A DNA stretch of 64,000 nt from Caulobacter radicis. Lineage in GTDB: Bacteria > Pseudomonadota > Alphaproteobacteria > Caulobacterales > Caulobacteraceae. The notes beneath the pieces were generated by a model. That model was not told where the DNA came from. It ran no database searches and saw only the letters and a program-made list of their open reading frames with translations. The stretch lies in contig NZ_QDKO01000020.1 of assembly GCF_003094615.1 (NCBI RefSeq), positions 186,001-250,000 of the forward strand. The letters are read 5' to 3'. Position numbers and translations under genes: made by a program. Shown in pieces: positions 1 through 8,571 of this stretch (position 1 is the first letter of the stretch; the number at the start of each line of letters is the position of its first letter).

Positions 1-2322
1 GCCCGGCAGGTCCTTGGTGATCTGGATCGGGCGGTGGGCGGGCGACAGGAGGGCCAGGGTCAGCGGGACCTTGCCGTGGGCGACCGAGGGGTGCTCGGCC
101 AGGCCATAGAGCTCGCCCACCCGCACCTCGACGCGCGGGCCGCCCTCGGCGCCATAATCGATGGCGAAGGTCGAGCCGGTGGGGGCGGTGAAGCGCGCCG
201 GGGCCTGGGCCTCGATGCGGCTTTGCATGTCCCACGGGATCAGGGTCTTGATCGCGGCCTCCAGCGTGGCCTCGTCGAGACTGGCCAGCGACGAGCGGCC
301 GGCCAGCAGGGGTTCGAGCCATTCGTCCAGCCGTGCGACCAGGGCCGCTTCCGACAGGTCCGGCCAGGCGTCACCATCATGCGCGCGCAGGAAGGCCACG
401 CGGTCGAGCAGTCCCCTGCCCCGCTCGCCCAGCTTCAGGGCTGACAGGCCGTCGGCGCGCACCTGGTCGGCCAGGGCCCCGGCGATCAGGGCCGGGTCGG
501 GCCTCTCTATGATCTTCTCGTCGACCACCAGCTTGCCCAGGCGCAGCAGGCGCTTGGCGCGCAGCTTGCCGCCGCCGCTGGTCTCCAGCCGGTCCTCGGC
601 GACCAGGCGGTCGGCGAAGGCGGCGCGCAGGGCTTCTTCATCGAGGGGCGCGGCCAGCAGGATGCGGTCGCGGGCGTCGCCGCCGCCCAGCTCGCCGACG
701 GCCAGCCAGGTCTCGCGGGCCAGGGCGTCGGTCGGCTCCAGATAGACGCCGCGGCCGCTGGCCAGCTGGTATTCGCCGGGCTTGCCGCGAGCACGGGCCA
801 CCCGCTCGGGATAGGCCTCGGCCAGCAGCAGGGCGTCGTCCAGGGGCTCGGCGCCGCTGGGCTTGCCGGCCTGGCGCGACCAGCGCTCGGCCAACGCACG
901 GGCGTCGCGAGCCCTCGGCGTGCGGTCGCGGCCGAAACCCTCAAGCCGGCCGCGCAGATCCACGCCCCGCCCGCCAAGCCCCTGCTCGCTCAGCACGGCG
1001 GCGATCTCGGCGGCGCGGTGGGCCTGTCCGCTGGCGGCCGCGCGGGCGACCATGTGGGCCAGCCTGGGAGCCAGAGGCATGTTCGACAGCGCCTTGCCGT
1101 GCGCGGTCAGGCCGCCATTGGCGTCCAGCGCCTGCAACCGGTTCAGCAGCGATCGCGCCTCGCTGAACGCGGCCTTGGGCGGCGGATCGAGGAAGGCCAG
1201 GCCCTCCGCGTCCTTGGCGCCCCAGCGGGCCAGGTCCAAGGCCAGGCGCGACAGGTCGGCCTCCAGGATCTCAGGCCGGGCGAAGGGTGTGAGGGCCCGG
1301 GTCTCCGGCTCGTCCCACAGGCGGTAGCAGACGCCGGGCTCGGTGCGGCCGGCGCGGCCCCGGCGCTGGTCGGCGGCGGCCCGGGCCACCCGCACCGTCT
1401 CCAGCCGTGTCAGGCCGCTGGACGGGTCGAAGCGCGGCACGCGCGAAAGCCCTGCGTCGATGACCACCCGCACGCCCTCGATGGTCAGGCTGGTCTCGGC
1501 GATCGAGGTAGCCAGCACCACCTTGCGGCGGCCGGCCGGCGCGGGCTGCACGGCGCGGTCCTGCTCGGCCGGCTCCAGCGCGCCATACAAGGGAGCGAGA
1601 TCGACGTCGGGCCGGCGCAGGCGTTCGGCCAGCCAGCTCTCGGCCCGGCGGATCTCGCCCTGGCCCGGCAGGAAGACGAGGATCGAGCCGGTCTCCTCGG
1701 CCAGGGCCCGCTCGACGGCGCGGCCGACCCGCTCTTCCAGCCGCTGGCGGTCGTCGCGGCCCAGATAGCGGGTCTCGACCGGGAACATCCGACCCTCGCT
1801 CTCCACCACCGGCGCATCGCCCAGCAGGGCCGAGACGCGCGCGCCATCCAGCGTGGCCGACATCACCAGGATCTTCAGGTCGTCGCGCAGCAGGCCCTGG
1901 GCGTCGCGGGCCAGGGCCAGGCCCAGGTCGGCGTCCAGGCTGCGCTCGTGGAACTCGTCGAAGATCACGCAGGCGACGCCGTCCAGGCCGGGGTCGTCGA
2001 GAATCATCCGGGTAAAGACGCCCTCGGTGACCACCTCGACGCGCGTTCTGGCCGACACCTTGGACTGCAGGCGCACGCGGAAACCGACCGTGTCGCCCAC
2101 CGCCTCGCCCAGGGTCTGGGCCATGCGCGAGGCCGCCGCCCGGGCGGCCAGGCGCCGAGGCTCCAGCATGACGATCTTGCCGTCGCCGACCCATGCTTCC
2201 TCCAGCAGGGCCAAGGGAACGGCCGTGGTCTTGCCCGCCCCCGGAGGCGCGACGAGAACGGCGGTCTCGCGTTCGGACAAGGCGCCTTTGAGCGCGGGAA
2301 TGGCCTGAAAAATGGGCAGCAT
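1..2322 (-). CDS. hrpB: ATP-dependent helicase HrpB (3' end outside window)
   Basis: DEAH-box RNA helicase of the HrpB family; its physiological RNA target is poorly known. The frame is open for 774 codons from an ATG at 2322 to the window edge, and the family is about 820 residues, so only a short C-terminal piece is missing. Visible motifs are a Walker A (APPGAGKTT) close to the N-terminus, the DEFHERS box, SATLDG, and QRRGRAGR (motif VI). The C-terminal half matches the HrpB-specific extension, ending in the LSPAHRPIQITKDLPG region that precedes the family C-terminus. It is divergent from the downstream permease gene. Confidence 0.93.
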   Translation of the reverse strand, partial: MLPIFQAIPALKGALSERETAVLVAPPGAGKTTAVPLALLEEAWVGDGKIVMLEPRRLAARAAASRMAQTLGEAVGDTVGFRVRLQSKVSARTRVEVVTEGVFTRMILDDPGLDGVACVIFDEFHERSLDADLGLALARDAQGLLRDDLKILVMSATLDGARVSALLGDAPVVESEGRMFPVETRYLGRDDRQRLEERVGRAVERALAEETGSILVFLPGQGEIRRAESWLAERLRRPDVDLAPLYGALEPAEQDRAVQPAPAGRRKVVLATSIAETSLTIEGVRVVIDAGLSRVPRFDPSSGLTRLETVRVARAAADQRRGRAGRTEPGVCYRLWDEPETRALTPFARPEILEADLSRLALDLARWGAKDAEGLAFLDPPPKAAFSEARSLLNRLQALDANGGLTAHGKALSNMPLAPRLAHMVARAAASGQAHRAAEIAAVLSEQGLGGRGVDLRGRLEGFGRDRTPRARDARALAERWSRQAGKPSGAEPLDDALLLAEAYPERVARARGKPGEYQLASGRGVYLEPTDALARETWLAVGELGGGDARDRILLAAPLDEEALRAAFADRLVAEDRLETSGGGKLRAKRLLRLGKLVVDEKIIERPDPALIAGALADQVRADGLSALKLGERGRGLLDRVAFLRAHDGDAWPDLSEAALVARLDEWLEPLLAGRSSLASLDEATLEAAIKTLIPWDMQSRIEAQAPARFTAPTGSTFAIDYGAEGGPRVEVRVGELYGLAEHPSVAHGKVPLTLALLSPAHRPIQITKDLPG

Positions 2323-2503
2323 TGCGCCGGCTTTAGCTGGGCTGGGGATCAACGCCAAGCAGGACTGGACTAGCCTAAGGTGTGGAGAACATTTACGCGC
2401 TTCGGCGGCGCGGCCTTGACCCCATGCTCATAAACGGGTCACCGTCCGCAAAATTTTCCAAAGGCGACCCCCGGGGGGGAGTCTTGCCTATCCAGGAGGA
2501 ACT

Positions 2504-4120
2504 ATGTGGCGCGTTAAATCGCTTGATGCGATCCTTGCGACGGCTGAGAAAAAATCCCTTCATCGCTCGCTCGGACCGATCCAGCTGACGCTGCTGGGGG
2601 TGGGCGCCATCATCGGTACGGGGATCTTCGTCCTGACCGCCGCCGCCGCCCAGAAGGCCGGCCCCGGCATGATGTGGAGCTTCGTGATCGCCGGCGCCGT
2701 CTGCGCCATCGCCGCGCTCTGCTATTCCGAACTGGCCTCGATGGTCCCCGTCTCGGGCTCGGCCTACACCTATTCCTACGCCGTGATGGGCGAGCCGCTG
2801 GCCTGGATGGTCGGCTGGGCCCTGATCCTCGAATACGCCGTGGCCGCCAGCGCCGTGTCGGCCGGCTGGTCCGGCTACTTCCTCGGCCTGATCGAGAACG
2901 CGCTGGGCTTCCAGTGGCCCGCCCTGTTCAAGGCCGGCCCGGCCTGGTCGATGAACGGCTTCATCCCGGTCGCCGACTTCAGCGCCGGCATCGTCAACGT
3001 TCCGGCCATCATCGTGGCGCTGTCGGTCACCGCCCTGCTGGTCGTCGGCACCACCGAGAGCGCCCGGGTCAACGCCGTGCTCGTGGCCATCAAGGTCACC
3101 GCCCTGACCGCCTTCATCGTGCTGACCATCCCGGTCATCAAGAGCGGCAACTTCTCGCCCTTCGCCCCCAACGGCTGGTTCGGTCCGGAAGGCACCAGCG
3201 GCATGGGCATCGTCGGCGCCGCCGCCTCGATCTTCTTCGCCTATGTCGGCTTCGACGCCGTGTCGACCGCCGCCGAAGAGACCAAGAACCCGCAGCGCAA
3301 CGTGCCGATCGGCCTGATCGGCAGCCTGGCGCTCTGCACCATCTTCTATCTCCTGGTCGCCGCCGGCGCGATCGGCGCCATCGGCGCCCAGCCGGTGTTC
3401 GGCGCCGACGGCTCGGCCGTCCAGCCCGGTTCGGCCGCCTTCCAGGCCGCCTGCTCCCTGGCCGACAACAGCGGCCGCCTGGTCTGCTCGAACGAAGCCC
3501 TCGCCCACGTCCTGCGCGAGATCAACTGGCCCGTGGTCGGCAACGCCCTGGGCCTGGCCGCCAACCTGGCCCTGCCCTCGGTCATCCTGATGATGATCTA
3601 CGGCCAGACCCGCATCTTCTTCGTCATGGCCCGCGACGGCCTGCTGCCCGAGAAGCTCGCCACCATCCACCCGAAGTTCAAGACGCCCTACATCGTGACC
3701 ATCGTCACGGGCATCTTCGTCGCCATCGCCGCCGCCTTCTTCCCGGTCGGCCAACTGGCCGACATCTCGAACTCGGGCACCCTGTTCGCCTTCTTCATGG
3801 TGGCGATCGCGGTGATGGTGCTGCGCGTGAAGGATCCGAACCGTCCGCGTCCCTTCAAGACCCCGCTGGTGTGGGTCGTGGCTCCGCTGGCCATGGTCGG
3901 CTGCGCGGCGCTCTACTTCAACCTGCCGGCCGAAGCCATGCTGGTCCTCCCGATCTGGGGCGCCATCGGCATGGTGATCTACCTGGCCTACGGCATCCGC
4001 AAGAGCCACCTGGGCCGCGGCCTGGTCGAGGTTCCGGAACTGGCCGCCGACGCGCCGGCCGGCCCGGTGCCGCCGATGCCGGGCGCCCCGGCCCCGGGCT
4101 CGCCCGAGGAACGGTCTTGA
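2504..4120 (+). CDS. APC-superfamily amino acid permease
   Basis: Inner-membrane amino acid transporter of the APC superfamily, cationic amino acid transporter-like (YfnA type). The protein has 538 residues, with about 12 hydrophobic segments. The N-terminal GVGAIIGTGIF motif is the substrate-binding unwound region of TM1 in this family, and FFAYVGFDAVSTAAEE matches the conserved TM6 region. The C-terminus ends in a Pro/Ala-rich cytoplasmic tail. The start is fixed by a strong AGGAGG-type site at about 2494-2500. A UUCG-capped terminator follows the stop. The substrate cannot be read from the sequence. Confidence 0.92.
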   Translation: MWRVKSLDAILATAEKKSLHRSLGPIQLTLLGVGAIIGTGIFVLTAAAAQKAGPGMMWSFVIAGAVCAIAALCYSELASMVPVSGSAYTYSYAVMGEPLAWMVGWALILEYAVAASAVSAGWSGYFLGLIENALGFQWPALFKAGPAWSMNGFIPVADFSAGIVNVPAIIVALSVTALLVVGTTESARVNAVLVAIKVTALTAFIVLTIPVIKSGNFSPFAPNGWFGPEGTSGMGIVGAAASIFFAYVGFDAVSTAAEETKNPQRNVPIGLIGSLALCTIFYLLVAAGAIGAIGAQPVFGADGSAVQPGSAAFQAACSLADNSGRLVCSNEALAHVLREINWPVVGNALGLAANLALPSVILMMIYGQTRIFFVMARDGLLPEKLATIHPKFKTPYIVTIVTGIFVAIAAAFFPVGQLADISNSGTLFAFFMVAIAVMVLRVKDPNRPRPFKTPLVWVVAPLAMVGCAALYFNLPAEAMLVLPIWGAIGMVIYLAYGIRKSHLGRGLVEVPELAADAPAGPVPPMPGAPAPGSPEERS

Positions 4121-4146
4121 TCTTGGGGCTCTAGCCTCTAGTTCAG

Positions 4147-4177
4147 ACGGGCGGGAACTTCGGTTCCCGCCCGTTTT
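4147..4177 (+). terminator. Rho-independent terminator with UUCG loop
   Basis: A perfect 12-bp stem (4147-4158 with 4163-4174) is closed by a TTCG tetraloop and followed by four T residues. It lies 26 bases after the permease stop and would end that transcript. It also lies just upstream of the next gene. Confidence 0.9.
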
Positions 4178-4194
4178 CGTTTGGAGCCGACACC

Positions 4195-4905
4195 TTGACC
4201 ACCCCGTCGCCCATCAGCGCCGTCATCGCCCCGGTCACGCCGCTGCAGCAGAACTGCACGATCGTCTGGTGTTCCAAGACCAGGAAGGCCGCGATCATCG
4301 ATCCAGGCGGCGAGGTCGACCGCCTGCTGCGCGCGCTGAACGACCAGGGCCTGACGCTCGAGAAGATCTGGATCACCCACGGCCACATGGATCACGCCGG
4401 CGGCGCGGCCGAGCTGAAGGCCAAGACCGGCGTACCGATCGAAGGGCCGCACAAGGACGACCAGTTCTGGATCGATCGCATCCAGGAAAGCGGCGAGATG
4501 TACGGCATGCCCGAGGCCCGCATCTTCGTGCCCGACCGCTGGCTGGAGGACGGCGACGTCGTCACCCTGGGCGAGACGGAGTTCGAGGTGCTGCACTGCC
4601 CGGGGCACACGCCGGGCCACGTGGTGTTCTTCCACCGCGAGACGAAGTTCGCCCAGGTCGGCGACGTGCTGTTCCAGGGCTCGATCGGCCGCACCGACTT
4701 CCCGCGCGGCAACCACCAGGACCTGATCGACGCCATCACCGGCAAGCTGTGGCCGCTGGGCGACGACATCCGCTTCGTGCCGGGTCACGGCCCGATGTCG
4801 AGCTTCGGCGCCGAGCGGCGCACCAACCCGTTCGTCGGCGACCGCGCGGTCGCGGCCATGAAGGGCCCCGGCTACACGGCTCCGGTGAACCGCTCGCCGG
4901 GGTGA
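4195..4905 (+). CDS. MBL-fold metallo-hydrolase (glyoxalase II-like)
   Basis: Probable cytosolic metallo-beta-lactamase-fold hydrolase, related to the GloB/YcbL group that cleaves thioesters such as S-lactoylglutathione. The 236-residue protein carries the zinc motif THGHMDHAGG (His62, His64, Asp66, His67), a later CPGHTPGH histidine, the bridging Asp in VGDVLFQGSIGRTDFP, and a C-terminal GHG. It is somewhat longer than typical YcbL. The start is a TTG at 4195, chosen because GGAG lies about 9 bases upstream and the family N-terminus fits. It converges with the EF-hand gene, with a 7-base gap. Confidence 0.88.
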   Translation: MTTPSPISAVIAPVTPLQQNCTIVWCSKTRKAAIIDPGGEVDRLLRALNDQGLTLEKIWITHGHMDHAGGAAELKAKTGVPIEGPHKDDQFWIDRIQESGEMYGMPEARIFVPDRWLEDGDVVTLGETEFEVLHCPGHTPGHVVFFHRETKFAQVGDVLFQGSIGRTDFPRGNHQDLIDAITGKLWPLGDDIRFVPGHGPMSSFGAERRTNPFVGDRAVAAMKGPGYTAPVNRSPG

Positions 4906-4912
4906 GCCATCC

Positions 4913-5356
4913 CTACTGACGCGGCGGCGGGCCGCCCGACGGGCCTGGGCGGAACTCGTCGCCGGTCAGCTTGCCGTCGCCGTCCTTGTCGGCGGCCGCG
5001 AACTGGGCGCGGGCGGCGGCCAGGGCCTCGTCCTTGGTGATCCTGCCGTCCTTGTCGGCGTCCTGGGCGGACAGCTGGGCCAGCATCCGGCCGCCGAAAC
5101 CGCCGCCAGGACCGCCCTGCCCCTCGCGCTGGGCGAAGCGCTGCTTGATAGCCTCGATCTCGGCCGCGTCGATGACGCCGTCCTTGTCGGCGTCCATGCG
5201 CTCGAAGCGCTGCACGGCCAAGGCCTCGTACTCGGCGACGGTGACCACGCCGTCGCCGTCGGCGTCCGGGCCGCGCATGCCGGGACCCGGCTGGGCTTGG
5301 GCCGCTGCGGCCCCGAGCAACGACAATCCGAGGACGGTGGAAACGAGTCGGTTCAT
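4913..5356 (-). CDS. Exported EF-hand protein
   Basis: A 147-residue protein with a signal peptide (cleavage probably after AAAAQA) and four EF-hand-like calcium loops: DADGDGVVTVAEY, DADKDGVIDAAEI, DADKDGRITKDEA and DKDGDGKLTGDEF. The loops have Asp at 1, 3 and 5 and Glu at 12, so calcium binding is likely. Gly/Pro-rich linkers follow the signal peptide and end the protein. It is divergent from the response regulator with about 100 bases between them, and a second EF-hand protein lies on the far side of the two-component genes. Periplasmic calcium binding or buffering is inferred. Confidence 0.88.
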   Translation of the reverse strand: MNRLVSTVLGLSLLGAAAAQAQPGPGMRGPDADGDGVVTVAEYEALAVQRFERMDADKDGVIDAAEIEAIKQRFAQREGQGGPGGGFGGRMLAQLSAQDADKDGRITKDEALAAARAQFAAADKDGDGKLTGDEFRPGPSGGPPPRQ

Positions 5357-5460
5357 GAAGACGCTCCGTGGCGATTTGACGCTAGGGGGCCACGATCAGG
5401 TTGCGCGCCTGTTGCAAGCGTGAAATCTGACGGTGACAGGGGCATGAAAGGACCATCGGC
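5357..5460. promoter_or_regulatory. Divergent promoter region, EF-hand gene / response regulator
   Basis: Short region between divergent genes. GTTGC occurs at 5400-5404 and again at 5411-5415, an 11-base period typical of the tandem half-sites bound by OmpR-family regulators. The TTGCGCG core also appears, inverted, before the second EF-hand gene. Binding by the adjacent regulator is an inference. Confidence 0.4.
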
Positions 5461-6228
5461 ATGGAGACCTCCCCGACCACCGCCTCGTCCGCCGCCGTCG
5501 CGGACACCGCCAAGGGCGCCGGCGCCCGCATCCTGATCGTCGACGACGATCCGGGCATCCGCGACGTCGTGTCCGATTTCCTCGTCCGCCACGGCTATGT
5601 CGTCGACACGGCCCAGGACGCGCGCACCATGGAACAGGCCCTGGCCAAGGGCCCGGTCGACCTGGTGGTGCTCGACGTCATGCTGCCGGGCGAAGACGGC
5701 CTGGCCATCTGCCGCCGCCTGGCCGCCCAGGACGGCCCGGCCATCATCATGCTCTCGGCAATGGGCGAGGAGACCGACCGCATCGTCGGCCTCGAGCTCG
5801 GCGCCGACGACTACCTGCCCAAGCCGTGCAATCCGCGCGAACTGCTGGCCCGCGTGCGCGCCGTCCTGCGCCGCCGCACCGAGCCGCGCTCCAGCGACGA
5901 CACCATGGGAGCCGCCTGCGAGTTCGCCGGCTGGCGCCTGGATCTCGTCCGCCGCGAACTGCGCTCGCCGCAGTCGGTGGTAGTCAACCTCTCCAGCGGC
6001 GAGTTCTCGCTGCTGCGCGCCTTCGTGGAACGCCCGCAGCGCGTGCTGACCCGCGACCAGTTGCTCGATCTCGCCCGCGGTCGCGACAGCGACGCCTACG
6101 ACCGCGCCATCGACGTCCAGATCAGCCGGCTTCGCCGCAAGCTCGACGACGGCGGCGGCGGCGAGTTGATCCGCACGATCCGCAGCGAGGGCTACATGTT
6201 CACGCCCAAGGTCACCCGCACGCCATGA
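5461..6228 (+). CDS. OmpR-family response regulator
   Basis: DNA-binding response regulator of 255 residues. The receiver domain (about residues 22-140) has the acidic pair in ILIVDDD, the phosphoacceptor Asp72 in VVLDVMLPGEDG and the conserved Lys in LPKPCNPRE. The C-terminal winged-helix domain (about 155-252) shows the usual LLDLARGRDSDAYDRAID and LRRKLDD segments. The N-terminal 20 residues are a low-complexity Ser/Ala extension. The stop overlaps the histidine kinase start (ATGA), so the two are translationally coupled partners. Confidence 0.95.
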   Translation: METSPTTASSAAVADTAKGAGARILIVDDDPGIRDVVSDFLVRHGYVVDTAQDARTMEQALAKGPVDLVVLDVMLPGEDGLAICRRLAAQDGPAIIMLSAMGEETDRIVGLELGADDYLPKPCNPRELLARVRAVLRRRTEPRSSDDTMGAACEFAGWRLDLVRRELRSPQSVVVNLSSGEFSLLRAFVERPQRVLTRDQLLDLARGRDSDAYDRAIDVQISRLRRKLDDGGGGELIRTIRSEGYMFTPKVTRTP

Positions 6229-7700
6229 AGTTCGCAGTCCCGGGGCGCGGCGGCGCGCCCCTGTTCGCCCAGGCCCTGGGACTGGCGCTCGTCACACTGG
6301 TCGCTACGATCCTGATCTGCGTGGCGGTCGTATTCAACGTGCCGCCCCCTCCCCCCGAACTCTACAAGCTCAGCGAGATCAGCCGGGCGCTGAAGAGCGG
6401 CGAAACCGTGCATCCCCGCGACGGTCGCCCCCTGATGGTCCGCCACCGCGCCAGCATCAAGCCCGATGGCGAGGACTCCCAGCGCCGCGCCGAGTTCAAG
6501 GCCGCCATCGGCCGCGAGCTGAACGTGCCGGTCGACCGGATCTCGATCCGCACCGAGAACGGCCCCCGCTTCTTCGTCCGCACCCAGCGCCAGAAGGGTC
6601 CGCCGCCCCCGCCAGGGCCCAATGGCCCGCGCCCGGGTCCGGGGGGGCCGGAAGGCCCCGGCGGTCCCAGCGGCCAAGGCGGTCCGCCGCCCGGCCCGCC
6701 CGGTCCGATGCCTCGCATGCAGATCCTCAACGACCGCATCGCGGCCGTCATGCGCGACGAACCCTTCCTGTTCGGCGATTTCGAGCTGGGCATCCGCCAG
6801 TCCGACGGCCGCTGGCTGGTGGTCGAGCCGAAGTTCACCGTCCTGCGCGACACCTGGCAGGTGCGGATCCTGCTGATCCTGGCGCTGTCGGCCGCGGCCG
6901 TTTCGCCGCTGGCCTGGCTGTTCGCCCGTCGCCTGGCCGGCCCGATCACCGCCTTCGCCGCCGCCGCCGAGCGCCTGGGCCGCGACCCGCGCGCGCCGCC
7001 GCTCAGCCTGTCGGGTTCGGCCGAGGTGGCCGCGGCCGCCAACGCCTTCAACGAGATGCAGGAGCGCCTGCGCCGCTACGTCGAGGACCGCACGGCCATG
7101 ATCGGCGCGGTGGCCCACGACCTGCGCACGCCGCTGACCCGCCTGCGCTTCCGCATCGAGACCACGCCCGACGATGTCCGCAGCAAGCTCGAGAGCGACA
7201 TCGACCAGATGGAGGCCATGATCTCGGCCACCCTGGCCTTCGTGCGCGACACCAGCCGCCCGGCCGAGCGCACGAAGCTTGAGCTGGCCTCGCTGCTGGA
7301 AAGCGTCATGGACGAGGCTGCCGAGACCGGCGGCGACGCCACGGCCGAGGAGAGCGAGAAGATCGTCATCGAAGGCGACCCCATCGCCCTCAAGCGCCTG
7401 GTCACCAACCTGGTCGAGAACGCCCTCAAGTACGGCGGCGCCGCGCGCGGCCGGGTCTATCGCCAGGGCGGCGGCGCGATCCTCGAGATCGACGACGATG
7501 GTCCCGGCGTGCCTTCCGGCGAGCTCGAGCGCGTGTTCGAGCCGTTCTTCCGGGGCGAGCCTTCGCGCAACCGCGAGACCGGCGGCATCGGCCTGGGCCT
7601 GGCCGTGGTCCGCTCGCTGGCCCGCGCCCACGGGGGCGACGTGACCCTGCTGAACCGTCCGGAAGGCGGCCTGCGGGCCCGCGTCACCCTGCCGGCCTGA
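6225..7700 (+). CDS. Sensor histidine kinase with Pro/Gly-rich periplasmic loop
   Basis: Inner-membrane histidine kinase, 491 residues, partner of the preceding regulator. TM1 spans about 14-37 and TM2 about 214-234, with a periplasmic sensor region between them. A HAMP segment follows, then the H box VAHDLRTPLTRL with His298, the N box (NLVENALKYGG), G1 (DDGPGVP), the F box (EPFFRG) and G2 (GIGLGLAVVRSLA). The periplasmic loop holds an almost pure Pro/Gly run at residues 125-163, the same composition found in the neighbouring EF-hand proteins. The start is the ATG overlapping the regulator's stop. Confidence 0.94.
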   Translation: MKFAVPGRGGAPLFAQALGLALVTLVATILICVAVVFNVPPPPPELYKLSEISRALKSGETVHPRDGRPLMVRHRASIKPDGEDSQRRAEFKAAIGRELNVPVDRISIRTENGPRFFVRTQRQKGPPPPPGPNGPRPGPGGPEGPGGPSGQGGPPPGPPGPMPRMQILNDRIAAVMRDEPFLFGDFELGIRQSDGRWLVVEPKFTVLRDTWQVRILLILALSAAAVSPLAWLFARRLAGPITAFAAAAERLGRDPRAPPLSLSGSAEVAAAANAFNEMQERLRRYVEDRTAMIGAVAHDLRTPLTRLRFRIETTPDDVRSKLESDIDQMEAMISATLAFVRDTSRPAERTKLELASLLESVMDEAAETGGDATAEESEKIVIEGDPIALKRLVTNLVENALKYGGAARGRVYRQGGGAILEIDDDGPGVPSGELERVFEPFFRGEPSRNRETGGIGLGLAVVRSLARAHGGDVTLLNRPEGGLRARVTLPA

Positions 7701-7791
7701 CGTCTGTTGCGACCGCGCAATCAAGCGCGGCCTTGACGACATAACCGCGCAACGCGGCGGGGCTTCATGCGGAGAGAAGGAGCTTCTTTCC
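7701..7791. promoter_or_regulatory. Possible regulator sites before EF-hand lipoprotein
   Basis: CCGCGCAA occurs at 7713-7720 and 7745-7752, 32 bases (about three helical turns) apart. Its reverse complement contains the TTGCGCG core also seen at 5401-5407. These could be binding sites for the upstream response regulator. An AAGGAG site before the 7792 ATG supports the gene start. Confidence 0.35.
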
Positions 7792-8565
7792 ATGACCGCA
7801 CGCGCCCTGCCTCTCCTGGCCCTCGCCGCCCTGTCGCTCGCCGCATGCGGCCACGCCCCGCCGGACGGACCGGGCGGTCGCGGTCCCGGCGGTCCTGGCG
7901 GCCGTCCCGGGTTTGGCGGCGGTCCGCCTCCGGGCGAAGGCGGCCCCGGCGGCCCGCGCATGGGCGGCGGCAAGCAGGTGTTCATCAGCCCGGCCGGCGA
8001 GCCGTTCCGCGCCGATCCTGGCCAGCCCTACCCGGTCGCCCTGTGGTTTTCCGGCGCCGACGCCGACCATGACGGCGTGCTCACCCGCGAAGAGTTCGTC
8101 GCCGACTCCCTGCGCTTCTTCGACAGGCTCGACACCGACAAGTCGGGCGTCCTCGACGGCTTCGAGGTCTCGGCCTACGAGCGCAACATCGCCCCCGAGA
8201 TCGTCCAGGCCTCGGCCATGCCGCAACAGGCCCCGCCCTCGGGCGGCGACGGCCCCGACGGCGAGGGACCGCGCGCCCGCCGCGACGGGGGCCTTGGCAA
8301 CATGCTGCTGGGCGCCACGCCCTACGCCCTGCTGGCCGAGCCCCAGCCGGTGATGGGCGCCGACGCCGACTTCAACCGTCGCATCACCCGCGACGAGGCG
8401 ACCCGCGCGGCCAACGCCCGCTTCAAGCTGCTCGACAAGGACGGCGACGGCCGCCTGACCCTGGCCGAGCTGCCCCAGACCCGCGTCCAGCGCATCATGA
8501 GCGGCGAGGAAGACCTGCGCGAAGGCGGCCGGCGCGGCAAGGGCGGCCGCCGCCCGCCCCGCTAG
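7792..8565 (+). CDS. EF-hand lipoprotein
   Basis: A 257-residue exported protein with a lipobox (LSLAAC, Cys19), so it is probably anchored to a membrane in the periplasm. A Gly/Pro-rich stretch of about 40 residues follows the lipid anchor. EF-hand-like segments come next: DADHDGVLTREEF, DTDKSGVLDGFEV, a degenerate DADFNRRITRDEA, and DKDGDGRLTLAEL near the C-terminus. It lies directly downstream of the sensor kinase, in the same direction. No enzymatic domain is visible. A role in calcium binding linked to the sensor is an inference from position and shared composition. Confidence 0.86.
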   Translation: MTARALPLLALAALSLAACGHAPPDGPGGRGPGGPGGRPGFGGGPPPGEGGPGGPRMGGGKQVFISPAGEPFRADPGQPYPVALWFSGADADHDGVLTREEFVADSLRFFDRLDTDKSGVLDGFEVSAYERNIAPEIVQASAMPQQAPPSGGDGPDGEGPRARRDGGLGNMLLGATPYALLAEPQPVMGADADFNRRITRDEATRAANARFKLLDKDGDGRLTLAELPQTRVQRIMSGEEDLREGGRRGKGGRRPPR

Positions 8566-8571
8566 CGCCCC

